64,000 nt of DNA from Halichondria panicea (GCF_963675165.1 NC_087381.1:1426001-1490000), one strand, 5' to 3'; positions 1 through 11,971 are shown, numbered from the stretch's first letter. Numbers and translations are program-made. The notes: generated by a model from the sequence alone, not told the origin.

Positions 1-124
1 CTCAAGTACTAATTATTGGTCTGCGATTTCTTTAGTTCTTAAGCGCGTGTTTCAGTCAAAACTTCATTAAACACAAGCAACACTCTCGAACTAGTCAATA
101 GTGAAAAGGTGTTTTTTGTTTGAG

Positions 125-3100
125 ATGAGTGGACAATATCGTCTACTGAAAGGGATTACTATCCTCCTTGGTCTAATCACCTACTCCACAGCACAAGCAC
201 CAGCATCTCCGGCCCCAGTTGCCTTTGATGATGTTTGTCAAACTCAGCAGGGAATTACCGACAACTTGTCTTGTCCACGTAATGATGGTGTGTTAGAGTG
301 CTACCCAAGATCACAGCTTTGCGATGGAATGCAAGACTGTACAGATGGCTCTGATGAGGGAGTCAGTTTGAATGCATTGGACTGTGAGTGATTGAACCAG
401 CTACATTTGCATGAGAAATTTAAACACTTAATAATGTATACAATAATGATGCTTTCATGCACACAGGTACTGGACAGTTCACTGGAAGAACTACTGCACC
501 AATCGCTTCCTTTGTGTGCGGTGCTGGAGTTGTTGTGGAGCTGGATCAGCTGTGTGATGGTGTTGATAACTGCCAAGGTGGTGGTGATGACGAAACCACC
601 GCTCTTTGCGAGAGTGAGTTTCATTGTGCAAGCTTATTTATTAAAAACATTTTTCATTGCAGACAAGTGCTTTTTTCCATACTATGGATCTTGTCCCTAT
701 TCAAGAGAATGTATCTTTACTGACTTGGACTTGAATTGTGGTTTGTGTCGTCCCGGCTGGGCTAGAAATCCTGCTGCCATCCTTGGAGAATGCTTATGTA
801 AGTTTTTTTTGTGTACTACAGCTCACACATGATAACAATGACATTTATGCAGTTGCCAACTTTGGATTCTCACTGACCTCTTTCACCGTGGTTGAGAATG
901 CTGGTCCTCTCAGTGGATCTATCACTCTGACTACAGCTGGTCAAATTGACCGGGAGATTCAAGTAGTCATTCAGACTGTTGCTAGTGGAAGTGCTACTGG
1001 TAAATACACACAAATATGAATACGGGCACAGACTATAGAAAATTGTTGATATCATTCAAATCGGTTTTTAAATTGGTCATGAGTATGGAATATTATGCAG
1101 TTTCATTCAACACTGTTCTTTTCTTCTCCTATGTATTATAGCTTCTGCTGACTACACACCTACCGTGACAACTGTCATATTCCCAAGATTCACGGGAGGA
1201 GGCAATACACAGGATTTTACTATTCCTATTATTGATGAGCTGATCGTAGAAGGCACTGAGACATTTATTCTGTCTGCTACTATAGTAAACGATCTCGGAA
1301 ACTTCACCGCTGGTGGTGATACAGCTACTGGTGTCATCATTGATAATGACCGTGAGTATTCATGTTTTGCAGCCTATAAATATACCATAACAGAATAATA
1401 GAATTCTTAGTCTAAGAGCTGTCTTGAAGTTTTATATTTTAATCTAATGCTGCAGAACTGGATATTGGCTACGAGTTTGGAACATACGATGTGATTGAGG
1501 GTAATGTGTTGCAAGAAGTTTGTTTGGTGGCATTGAATGGTGCTCAACTGCAAGTTTCTGCTGATGTAACCGTGTCTACTAGCAACATTGGACAAGCATT
1601 GTGTAAGTGGACACATCTGTTTAATTTTCACAAGGTTCATTAAGGATCTTTACCACATGTCTAGCCAACATTTGCAGCCGAGTTTATAAAATTATTAGCA
1701 TATACTGGTGTTAAATAATGTTTATTATGACTTCATAGCTGGCCAAGATTACGATGCTACTACTACAACTGTAACTTTCACGCCTGGATCGAGCAGACAG
1801 TGCTGGTCTATCATGATCCTCGATGATGCGAATGACGAAGCTACAGAATGTTTCCAAGTCAACTCAGTGACTCAATCTGGATCCATCAACATCCCTGCTG
1901 CAGGAAGTACTGCAATGGTGTGCATTGCAGATAATGATGGTGAGTACTTTTTTCTAAATTATCATCGCGAGTCTTTGTCTTAAATACATTGCTGTATGAC
2001 ATCATGTACAATTAGCTCTATGGATGGTAGCCATGCAATAACATCATTATTGTGATATCTCTTACAGTTCTTGACTTTGCATTCTCACAAAGTCTATACA
2101 ATGTCGGAGAAGGAGATGCTTTTGCTCAGGTGTGTATTGACTTGACGGCTGGTGTTCTACAGAGAAGTGTACCCATTGTGCTTACTACTTCTGATGGCTC
2201 TGCCTTGAGTAAGTAAAAAACCTTGTAAAGGGTTAGGCCTTTTAAGAGGTATAATTATAATTATAAATTCCTCAATACACTAATTAATAGTACGAGCAAT
2301 TCTCGATGAACCTCAAATTCACTGAACAAATTTACAGTGTTTAAATAATCATCTTTATACACTTATTTCAGGTGGTGTTCCAGACTACACAGCTACCACC
2401 GCCACCATTTCATTTTCATCTGGTACCGCCCCTGGGGGAACAGGTTCTCAGATGTGCATCAACATCCCTATTAGCGATGATATTCTGGTGGAGAACCTAG
2501 AGAACTTCCTCGTGTCAGCTTCGTCCACTGATAGTGAAGCCATGTTTCCCACTGGAAACAGTGCGTCAGTTCAAATCACAGACAATGATAGTGAGTTCAC
2601 ATGACTATATTTTGTAGCGCTTGTTATAATTAGAGCTAATCTACTAAAATTTAATCGCAGCGCCCGCACAAAATTTGAACATTTACTCTTGTGTGTCTGT
2701 CTACTATTTTTGGAGAGAGTTGAATGATTCTCTCATTAACCCTAACTTCTTTTAGTCCCCATGTTCCAATTCACCCAAACAACATACGCTGTGGGTGAGG
2801 GTGTTGGTAATGCTATGATATCCATCGAGCTTATCGACAGGGAGCTCACATTTCCCATCGTCGTGAGTGTCTTCGATGTAGCTGGAGGCAGTGCAACAGG
2901 TAATAAATCCTCGATTATATATGCTATAGTAGTGTAAGTTCACAGTAAATTTATTGCTATTCAATGTATGTATTCTATACCATTGATATAAGCATATAAA
3001 TATAGATAGAGGTGCATGTCTCTGCATGCTTTTTTCGTGCTTTTGTGAGCATGCCATGCACTTGTACTCTTACTTAACAATCATATTTGTTAATTTTCAC

Positions 3101-6100
3101 AGATGGTGCAGATTACACTGGAGTGGCAGCCAGCCTCAATTTCTTGGCTGGAAATGGACCAGGAACAATAATGTCTTTTGTTTTCCCCATCATTGATGAT
3201 CCCAATGTGGAGCCTACAGAAACAATATTACTTGAGGCCAACGCTGGTTTCCCAGGTCAATTTTCAGTTGGAGGAGATTCTGCTGTAGTTGCTATTACCG
3301 ATAATGATGGTGAGTTAAATACCTGACTCCTGTATATATTATTAGCAACAATAGTTAAGCAATTTCTTCAAGTTGTGAATTTCAATACTGCATGCTTCGA
3401 TTCAGAATGTTATTTAATTAATGCTTTGCACCTATATACAGCTTGTGAGGTCGGTCTAGAACAACCTGCTTACACGGTCGGAGAGGCAAATGTCATGCAA
3501 GAGGTGTGTCTGATAAAGACTAACAATGCTGTGCTTAGTGAGAACATTGACGTGCAAGTGTTCACTTCAACACTGGCAGCAAATGGTGTCAAAGGTTCCG
3601 CCACAGGTACATAATTATACAGTGCAGAAAATAGTACCTATTGATGTATAATTATATGCACACAAAACGTCATATAAATTGATGCTCCTAGGCGATGATA
3701 ATTATAGAGAAATTATTTCACAGCTGGTGTTGATTATAATTCACTTCCTGGTGGAACCACGGTGACGTTCGGGCCTGGAATCATTCGTGCTTGTGTGATG
3801 ATCCAAATACTAGAAGACACAGACGACGAAGTGAACGAGTTCTTCCAAGTCAACGCTCAAAGCACCAATTCTCAACTCATCGTTTCAAGCACTGCCAACG
3901 ACGCTCAAGTCTGCATTACAGATGACGATTGTGAGCACATACAGTAATTTTTTTAGACCTGTGCATGTGGTTATAATGATTTGTATACATGCATAGAGAT
4001 AGTGTTAGTGCAGTCATGTACTGCATAGCAGTGTTTGTGTGTGTAGTGCCATGTACTACCATTAATTATACAGCCTGCATGCCAATCTCGTTCTTCGTGT
4101 TATTATATCTTTTCTCTAATCAACAGTTGTGATGTTCATGCTAACTCAGTCGGTATACAATGTTGATGAGGGAGACGGTACAGCTGAGGTGTGTGTCGAA
4201 CTTACTTCCGGCTCTGCTTCAAGATCCATCACTATCAATCTTGGTACCTCTGACATCTCTGCCTTGGGTGAGCCCAATAATTTCTGTCAAATACAGCATA
4301 AAACATCTACCACCAGTGGCGTAGGAACCAATTTTTCAATGGGGGGGATCTAGTTTTTGAATGGAAAAAAGTATGGCTATCTAGAAATTGATAAGTCATA
4401 TCTGTTTATAATAGCCTAGAAAGATGGGCTCAAGCCCCTGGAGCCCCCCATTCCTACGCCACTGAGTCCACACATCATGACTCAGATACTCCGATTCATT
4501 ATTTGTTCACTAGATCTAACATTGTATCTATCACATTACATCAAGCTCTATAATTCTTTCCCTATTCTTAGATACAATGGACTACACTATGGGTGGTTAC
4601 TCAGTAACCTTCCAGCCTAACGCTGCTGTTGGTACCCAAGTGTGTACCAACATTCCCATCACTGATGACACTGATGTTGAGTTGTCCGAGAGTTTCCTTG
4701 TCTCTGCAAGCTCTACTGATTCTCAAGTCTTGTTCCCGGGTGGAAGTTCCTCCTCTGTGTCCATTGCTGACAATGACAGTGAGAACAATACAATTATCAG
4801 GATTGACGTGTGAATAAATCTATAACAAGAGTAAATTGCTCAAATTGGCGCTGCGCTTGTTTAAAATTCAAATTTTCAGTAGGTCAGTAGTAAAACAAAA
4901 GTGTCCACGGTCATTATCTAGCTGTTTGGAGGATACAAAGATTACTGAGTGAAATGATTTGATGACATGCATGTATCTCATATATTCCCTGTAGTTCCAA
5001 TGTTCCGCTTCTCTCAAGCGGTGTACCCCACTGCCGAGGAGAACGGCCCAGTTACAGTCACTGTTGAGCTGTTTGACAGAATGCTGACCTTCCCCATTGC
5101 TGTGACTGTCATGGATATCGCAGGAGGCTCTGCTACTGGTAAGATTAGATGCGGCTTGTTAACGAGCAATATATAGAGTACAGAGTCTTTTTTCTTGTGC
5201 ATACGGCAGCGTATGTATGTATAAGGTTAATTAAGAGAATGACAATTCCTAAAAAAATGTTATTATACATCCACTGATTCGCTCCTGTAGATGGTGTTGA
5301 TTACAATGGTGTGTTTTCTGTGCTGAACTTCAATGCTGGTGATGGACCTGGTACAACAATGACCTTTACCATCCCTATCACGAACGATAACATTGACGAG
5401 ATATTGGAGAACATCCTTCTTCAAGGAAGTGCAGCTGCCCCTGGGGCATTCCCTCAAAACTCAGCACAAGTACAAATCATCGATGATGATGGTGAGTTAC
5501 ACAAAAATGATTTTACGCTGCAGGCATCCAAAATCCTTAAATGAAAAGAAAAAAGTTATAATGAGTTTCTTGTTGCAGTATGCGAGGTTGGAATTGAAAT
5601 GGACACATACAATATTATCGAGAGCACTGGAATGGTTGAGATATGTCTGGCCAAGCTTAACAATGTTCAACTCTCTGGACCTGTGGATGTGCTGATATCC
5701 ACTTCTGCTGCTCCTGCTACTGCTGGCAAAAACTCTGCCATTGGTAAGTGAAATTGTCCACTATAGTATGATTAGTCGTATAAACTGTACTGTATGGAAA
5801 GCTCGATCCCAAATGTGAGTACTATACTGTGGAATACAATTATACTGAGTGTATAGTACAATGTATCTGATAGCTCAGGCCAAAAACTTTCATGGGATTG
5901 TTATTTTTACTTCAGCTGGAACTGACTACACTATACAAAACTCTGTTGCCGTGACATTCATGCCTGGCACTGCCCGCCAGTGTATCACCATCCCCATCAA
6001 TGATGACAGTCTGGATGAGCTTACTGAAAACTTTATGGTGAATGCTGTTAGCAGTAACAGCGCTTCCATTGCTGTGACTGACAGCAGTGCTGAAGTGTGT

Positions 6101-8639
6101 ATCCAAGATGATGACTGTAAGTGCCTGCATATAATTATACACACATAAATTTGGATACATTTTGACGGCCTTCTATTTATTTTTAGTGATCAGATTTGCC
6201 TTTGAAATGTCTGTGTACACTAACGAAGAGGGGCAGCCTGCCGTTCAGGTTTGTGTCAACCTTGTGGAGGGAACTCTCACTAGAGATGTGACTGTCGATG
6301 TGGATAATGTGATTGGACAGGGAACTGCCACACGTAAGTGAATGAGGTAGTCTGTCACTCCTAGGTATATGTATGGGGGTTGCAATTAAAATTAGCACAT
6401 ACATTACTGTGTATCAATTATTTTTCCTCTGTGCAGTTAACATGGACTACGTTGTGGTCAACGAGGCCCTTCTCTTCCCCTCCGGCTCATCCTCTGGTCC
6501 ACCACCTTCCCAGCAGTGCTTCTTTATCCAGCCAATTGATGACTTCAATGTTGAGGCCACAGAATTCTATCAACTCTCTGCTACCTCTCCCGATCCACAA
6601 GCTGAGTTCTCCCCTGGAGCCGATTCTGCACGTGTGGACATCATCGACAACGATTGTAGGTTTCCGTATAATACACAGTATATACGAACTGCTGGCTTGA
6701 AAATAGAAAAGAAAGTATGCACATAGGAGGCTTACCAGCCTTGGTGACTGTATAAAAGAATACAGAGTCTTGTTGCACATAGTTATAACAATTATACCTT
6801 TCTCACAGTACTACCCATCAGGATTGTGCCTGCTCCCGGCCTTGGCATACCCGACTTCACTATTCCTGAGGCCAATGGTTCACAACAAGTGTGTGTTGAA
6901 ATCCAAAATCCCTTTGGACAAGACCATCTGGAGAAGTCGGTTGTTGTCACCCTCAGTTCTGCTGACAGCACTGCTATGAGTAAGTCAGGTCATAATACAT
7001 AGGCATAATTATATCAAATATTCACTAACTGTATGATTTTTCTGATGCAATGATGGCCAGCACAGGCTTCTGTTTAATTCTGAGTATGAGTTATTTATTC
7101 TTTCAACTCGTCATTACAGGTCCTGCTGACTACTCTGCAATCTCTATGCAATTCATCTTCACTCCTACCAATCAGAATGATCAGCTCTGTGTTAACATTC
7201 CCATCATTAATGATGTTATCTGTGAGGGTGATGAGGTGTTCACTGTCAGCCTAACTTCAAATGATGATTGCGTCAGCATCCAAATGCCATCTCAAGGATC
7301 TGTCACAATTGTTGACGATGATGGTAAGTATTCATAATAGAATTTAGTGAAGGGAATATGCATGCAATCACAATTTTGGCAAGAAAATATCAATCCCTTC
7401 CTCTACACAGTTGCCACGGTTGGCCCTGACCAGGGTGTGGTTCACTACAATGTGACAGAGCGTCTGGATGATTCCGTATGGATCCCTATTCGTCTCAGTG
7501 GACAGAAGGGAGCCGGACGCCAGTGTGAGGTGGAAGTGAGAACCATGGATGGAACTGCCAGTGGTAAATTATTGTAATCAATAACATCTCAGTCTCAGTG
7601 ACGTAATTAAATTGAAATCCTATACCCACCCTCTCTTTTTTCACAGCTGGAATGGACTACACTAGCATGACGACAACTCTTACCTTTGACAATGCTAACG
7701 AACTTCAGACATTCCATGTTGAGATTCTTGATGACACAATATGCGAGGGCCACGAGTCTTTCTCTGTTTTCCTCAGCAGCTCGAGTGAAGGGTGTGAAAT
7801 CACTGAAAGTGAGCTGATTGTTTGGATCTGGGACGATGAGCTGCACTTTGGTGATGATCCTCATTTCAGTATTGCTCTTCCCGGTGGCAAGCTTCTCTGC
7901 TACACTGTACAAGGAGAACACGGATTCTCTTTCAACCTAATCAACAACGAAATGATTGTCATGAACTCCAAGTTTGTTCCTGATGCTCGTCGATCTGAAG
8001 TGACTTGGCTCGGCTCCATGGGAATCATTGTCCAAGACAGCCAATACAAGGGATCCAACAGCACCAAGCTACGATTTGAATCCTCTGAGAAAAAGATCTA
8101 CATTGATGATAAAGTGTCTCTCGAAGCAAAAAATATCGAAAAGCTTACTTTCTCAAACGGCAAACTTACCATATCTGAGGCCCCTCCAGCAACTGGATTC
8201 AGATATCCTTCCGTAATGGTCGACCTCCAAGATGTGGAGATCAGCTTCACAATCAAATTCACCAACCAACATTTGGACATGTACTGGCACAGCACTGGAA
8301 AGAAGATCATTGACTCTCATGGACTAATCGGTAAGTAATTGGATACTTAAATGCAAAGAAAAGTACTTTATGTTTCAATTGCTGCATACAGGTCAATTCT
8401 TCCGTGATGGAGTTGAGATCGATGAGGTGCGTAAGATCCTGATTATGCCCAGTAAGGAACCTGTCCCAGTGATGCGTCGTCCTGTCTGGGCCTTCATGGA
8501 GAGAGAGGACAAAGACGACCAGCTTTGCTGGACCGCCATGAATCCTGGATATCAGGGAGAGGGACTCATCGATGGTTCCTACTTTGACTATCTTGTCGAC
8601 GATGTCATGTCCACTGACTTCAAGTTCAACAAGCAGTAA
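125..8639 (+). CDS. Secreted LDLa / Calx-beta(x11) / ITI_HC_C protein, sponge aggregation-factor-like, 26 exons
   Basis: Exons I placed: 125-383, 467-613, 663-797, 853-999, 1142-1351, 1456-1602, 1739-1939, 2068-2208, 2372-2590, 2756-2899, 3103-3309, 3442-3606, 3724-3930, 4127-4267, 4572-4778, 4995-5138, 5291-5491, 5579-5743, 5916-6116, 6187-6333, 6437-6655, 6809-6979, 7120-7323, 7411-7563, 7647-8330, 8392-8639. Every intron is GT-AG and phase 1, and the frame stays open for 1,737 residues. The start is the first ATG that gives a signal peptide (residues 1 to about 24). LDLa modules lie at about 40-86 and 95-135 (CDGMQDCTDGSDE; CDGVDNC), and a Cys-rich module at 136-180. Eleven Calx-beta repeats run from 181 to about 1495, each ending in a DND/DDD-type calcium motif and each split over two exons. 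The C-terminal domain (about 1496-1737) has DPHF, HGLIGQFF and LIDGSYFDYLVDD, matching the ITI heavy-chain C-terminal family. Likely role: calcium-dependent extracellular adhesion/proteoglycan core protein. The aggregation-factor link is inference from Calx-beta content and intron phase; no Wreath domain was recognised. Confidence 0.85.
1456..6655 (+). repeat. Higher-order triplication of Calx-beta exon pairs inside the gene
   Basis: Exon-pair lengths and N-terminal motifs recur with a period of three repeats. Type 1 is exons 1456/1739 (147+201 nt), 3442/3724 (165+207) and 5579/5916 (165+201); it starts with CEVG-like sequence (LDIG in the first) and has EVCL or EICL. Type 2 is 2068/2372 (141+219), 4127/4572 (141+207) and 6187/6437 (147+219), with an xxVYN.xEG...VC pattern. 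Type 3 is 2756/3103 (144+207) and 4995/5291 (144+201), with IPMF.F and a near-identical LTFPI..V stretch. The third type-3 position is taken by a divergent pair (6809/7120, 171+204). This indicates that a three-repeat, six-exon block was duplicated twice, which all-phase-1 introns allow without breaking the frame. Confidence 0.75.
7838..8636 (+). other. ITI heavy-chain C-terminal domain with conserved Asp-Pro-His-Phe site
   Basis: This is the last part of exon 25 plus exon 26 of the Calx-beta gene. The motif DDPHF has its second Asp at codon 7856-7858 (residue 1498). In vertebrate ITI heavy chains the precursor is cut between Asp and Pro of the corresponding DPHF motif, and the new C-terminal Asp becomes esterified to chondroitin sulfate or hyaluronan. 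The remainder holds HGLIGQFF and a C-terminal LIDGSYFDYLVDD, both hallmarks of that domain. The VIT and vWA domains that precede it in vertebrate heavy chains are absent; Calx-beta repeats stand in their place. A von Willebrand D-like GDPH motif is the main alternative reading, but the C-terminal hallmark favours ITI_HC_C. Confidence 0.75.
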
Positions 8640-9129
8640 ACTGTGAACAAGATAAATTATAATGACAAAAAACAATTTTAGACCATAGTGTAGTAAAAAC
8701 AGTTTTTATCTCACCTGTATGCTGGATTTAGGCAAGATACTTTTATAGTATAGTCTGTCTGAACATAATATTAGTAAGATTGTAGTAATACATCGTATAT
8801 CATGTTTGTATATCTTCTCTCAACACTTCACCATGTTCATGTATGTACTATACTGTAGTAGAGTCCTAGCTTGCATGCATGTGTTGCATTTTAGTGTACA
8901 CTGGAGAATGTTCCGCAAGGCATGGTATTGTGTCATGAATATTTAATTTGCCTTACAGAACTCTTTCAGTTGAAACAGAGTATAATTATCATAAATTGAA
9001 CATTATACAATCATGTGAAAAGTCAGCATAATAATAAGGCCCACTATCTTATCTATGCTCACGCTTATAATTATATACAAAATGTGATCTTTATACATAC
9101 ATGCTCATATGTATCTGTTACATCACAGA
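8640..9129. other. 3' flank of the Calx-beta gene
   Basis: No coding potential was seen. The first 100 bases (tgtgaacaagataaattataat... onward) are closely matched at 12610-12720 after the truncated copy of this gene, so the flank was duplicated together with the coding end. The block near 8870-8960 (ttgcattttagtgtaca, catgaat) is matched at 12860-12950 and, inverted, at about 26130-26250. Confidence 0.6.
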
Positions 9130-9256
9130 CTTGTTTACTGTTTCACTTTGATCCTAAAAATAATAACTACACTTGACCAGGTGAATGCTGGCGCTCTACT
9201 AAATAGGCTTACGCTTACCAAATAGAGAACAAGATCCCTTAGTCTAAGATATAGGT
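9130..9256 (+). promoter_or_regulatory. Class A upstream block of the membrane-protein family (copy 1)
   Basis: A conserved block of about 120 bp ends at the start codon. It contains tttactgtttcacttt, a ccag.tg.a.gctgg stretch, an AT-rich ctactaaataggctta about 50-60 bp before the ATG, and gagaacaagatccct. The same block precedes the copies starting at 13224, 32499 and 40242 and, on the minus strand, 53333, 56768 and 63381. The taaata core sits at a plausible TATA distance for a short 5' leader. The promoter role is inferred from conservation and position only. Confidence 0.5.
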
Positions 9257-11240
9257 ATGGATTTCTTCTATCTCCTAATGTTAGCACTCTCTTCTCATCT
9301 TATGATTGCTACTGCTAATTCTGTACCAGTAGAAGCAAACACTGAAGCAGTGGATAACAATACTTGCTGGACAAAGATACAAATACCCTGTGAAACTTCA
9401 TCAACCACACAAACTGGTTTAATAAAAGATCTCAGATCTCAGAAATTTCAATTCAGTATTGGTTCAATAATAATCGAATATTCTGACCTGGACTGTTATC
9501 CTTGGATGTTTCGTAATCCCAGAAATGGAAAATGTGAATGTAGTAATATTCCATATCGCTCTGTACTATGTGATGTTGAAATCAGAAGGGACATCCATTC
9601 TTGATTGCTATTGTATGACTTACGATAGTGAGAGCAATGAAACTCAGTTAGGAAGATGTGTGTATGGTTGCGGACATAAAACAGACACTGTGTTTTATAC
9701 ACTTCCAAATAACACGGACAATCTTAATTCATACTCTTGTGGAAGAATGAACCGCGATTCAACACTGTGTGGGCAGTGTCTATCAGGATATTCACCACTC
9801 TTGTACTCGTATGAAATGAAATGCATGAACTGCACAGGAGAGAATATGACCTACAACTGGATCAAGTATATAGCAGTTGCTTACATTCCTTTAACATTCT
9901 TCTTTTTCTTTGTCGTAATCTTCAAATTTAACGGAACTTCACCAATGCTGAAGTTGTTCATTAGTGTGTCCCAGGGAATCTTTTCACCTATTGCTGTTCG
10001 AGGTAATTTTTCTGTCATTTCAAAGAAATCATATGTTGAGAAACTTATTAAAGCTATAGGCTGCTTTTTTGGTATCTGGAATTTGGATTTCTTTCGTGCT
10101 GCCATCCCACCTATTTGTGCGACGGACATCAGTCAAATACAAGTGCTTGCTTTGGATTATGCAATTGCCTTTTATCCATTGGTACTGGTTATTCTGACTT
10201 ACTTTCTCATTAGTTTGCATAGCCGTGATGTACGTATAGTTGTTTGGTTGTGGATACCTTTTCATAAGGTTTTCAGTTTAGTTAGTCAAAGCTGGGATAT
10301 GGAAGGATCGATTGTGAATGCTTTTGCGACCTTTTTATTACTCTCCTACTTAAAAATTCTCAACAATACTGTTGATTTACTAGTATTTACTAGAATGTAC
10401 GTACTGAAGGCCAACAGCAAAGAATACACTATAAAGCATGTACTTTACTCTGATGCAACAGTGGAATACTTCGGACATGAACATCTTCCGTACGCAATAG
10501 TAGCTTTGTTTGTCGGAGTTTTTGTTGTAATGCTTCCTATAGTCTTTCTGATTGTATATCCAATGAAATGGTTTCAGAAATGTCTCAATGCTTTGAAAAT
10601 TCAGCGTCAACGTCTTGACATGTTTGTCAACTGTTATCAAGGTTACTACAAGGATGGAATGAATGGTACCAGAGGTTATCGATGGTTTTCTGTGACTGGA
10701 TTTCTTCTTAAGTTAATTTTGTTCGTACTATTTGCACTCTCACCAAGCATCTACTGTTATTCTATTGGATTGTTATTCGTAATCACTCTCATGTTTATGC
10801 ATCTTTCGTTACGACCATACAAGGAAGAATTCAAAGTGTACGACATAACTGATGCCTTCATGCTACTGATTCTTAGTGGAGTGTTCATTATGGAAATCGC
10901 AGGAGACGAAGCTGACATCAAAGCTTCTTACTTCAGTACATTTTCTTATTCATTTCTAGCACTCATTGGAATTGTCCCGATAATCTACTTTTTTGTAGTA
11001 ACTATTTGGTGGCTCCTGGTAAAGAAACAACTCAAAACTTGGTGCATAAGCAAACTTTGTAGCTTTCGTGCTCCGCCTGAAACTCCACAAATTGAGGAGT
11101 CATTTTCAGAGAGTGATATTCCACACCGGTTAGAGAATCCATCAGATTACTCATCATCAAATACCTCGCTGATTTCTGCCCCAAGAAAATATTCGAAGCA
11201 GAATGCCCCAGTTGCGTGTGTTGTCATTCCAGAGTCGTGA
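9257..11240 (+). pseudogene. Multi-pass Cys-rich membrane protein, copy 1 (one frameshift, stop loss)
   Basis: Full-length member of the family described at 13224. The ectodomain reads from 9257 through the CDVEI motif, then one extra base within 9584-9590 (atcagaagggac, where other copies have atcagcaggac) shifts the frame; the rest is open to 11240. The C-terminus also differs. The usual stop after YGSVA is replaced by a Cys codon (gcgtgt instead of gcttga), giving a seven-residue extension that ends VVIPES, and KYGS is replaced by KQNAP. With only one indel, this could be a young pseudogene, an allele, or a sequencing error. The copy lies 617 bp downstream of the Calx-beta gene in the same orientation. 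Confidence 0.8.
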
Positions 11241-11969
11241 TTGTAATGCTAAAGCTGACTGTAGTAAAGTGTGCTGACAGTGTATAATTATAGTTTCCTA
11301 GGCCTTCACATACAAATAGGTGTTCGGGCACAGTGCATATAGACAGCATGTACTATCATTTGTTTTGTTCCTAAAATAACTAGAGCACTGAAGTGCCAAA
11401 CCCTCGGTGTTAGTCAGGGTTGTATAAGCATAATCTGCAACTTGCATCACGGAAACAGTTTATACAAAAATTTGCCAAGTAGTCTACACACAGTCATTAT
11501 AATCTACAAAAGTGAGTCAAAGTAAGTATGTATTGTCACAGAGTGATCGATGTACACTTCTTACACACTTTATGCTAACCAGTTTTGAGTCTTTACATGA
11601 AGTAACAAAGTATGAGCTCCACATGGTGTACATATGCTCTGGTATACTGTATAACTAGTGGGTGTTTTAATTCGGCGATTTGGCGGATTTTATCGAAGAT
11701 CGCCAACCGTCATTTTAAAGTTTTCCGGTGGACACAACGTCATTGCAGCAGTAGCCACGCCTGAGATGCCAAATTACTGAAAAATCGCCAGTTACGTTCA
11801 AATGGCTCATCCACCAAATACTCACCAAATTTTCCAGTTAGATCTATACATGCAGTGTGTACAGAGTGTGCATGCGTAGGCTTGGCTAATCACGAGTTGT
11901 CTTTTTTCCGTTAGAGACGTGATGTGATAAAAATCATTAGTAGAATAAAAATTATGGGTTAAGCATCCT

Positions 11970-11971
<2 letters not shown>
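11241..11971. other. Spacer with conserved 3' block and an unidentified AT/GC-mixed repeat
   Basis: Contains the 3' block shared by family members (ggtgtt..gcacagtgca near 11320; agagcactgaagtgccaaaccctcggtgttagtc near 11383). The stretch 11400-11640 recurs at about 25390-25620 and, inverted, at 26464-26690. A stretch at about 11658-11840 (ggcgatttggcggatttt...) looks like old repeat sequence. No gene was seen. Confidence 0.5.

Noticed and set aside
101-124. GTG-initiated extension of the first exon
   Set aside because: Non-ATG start is unlikely in an animal gene; ATG at 125 gives a good signal peptide.
10029-10265. Recurrent minus-strand frame of about 70-80 codons (MKRSPQPNNYTYITAMQTN...) found opposite every membrane-gene copy, on the strand antisense to the gene
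   Set aside because: It is conserved only because the sense coding sequence is conserved; it overlaps the second to third membrane segments and shows no features of its own. The same applies to the 86-codon frame opposite the KIQRQRLDM region.
9257-11240. Possible spliced junction at 9585-9600 instead of a frameshift in copy 1
   Set aside because: There is no GT-AG interval there; the only difference from other copies is one extra base.
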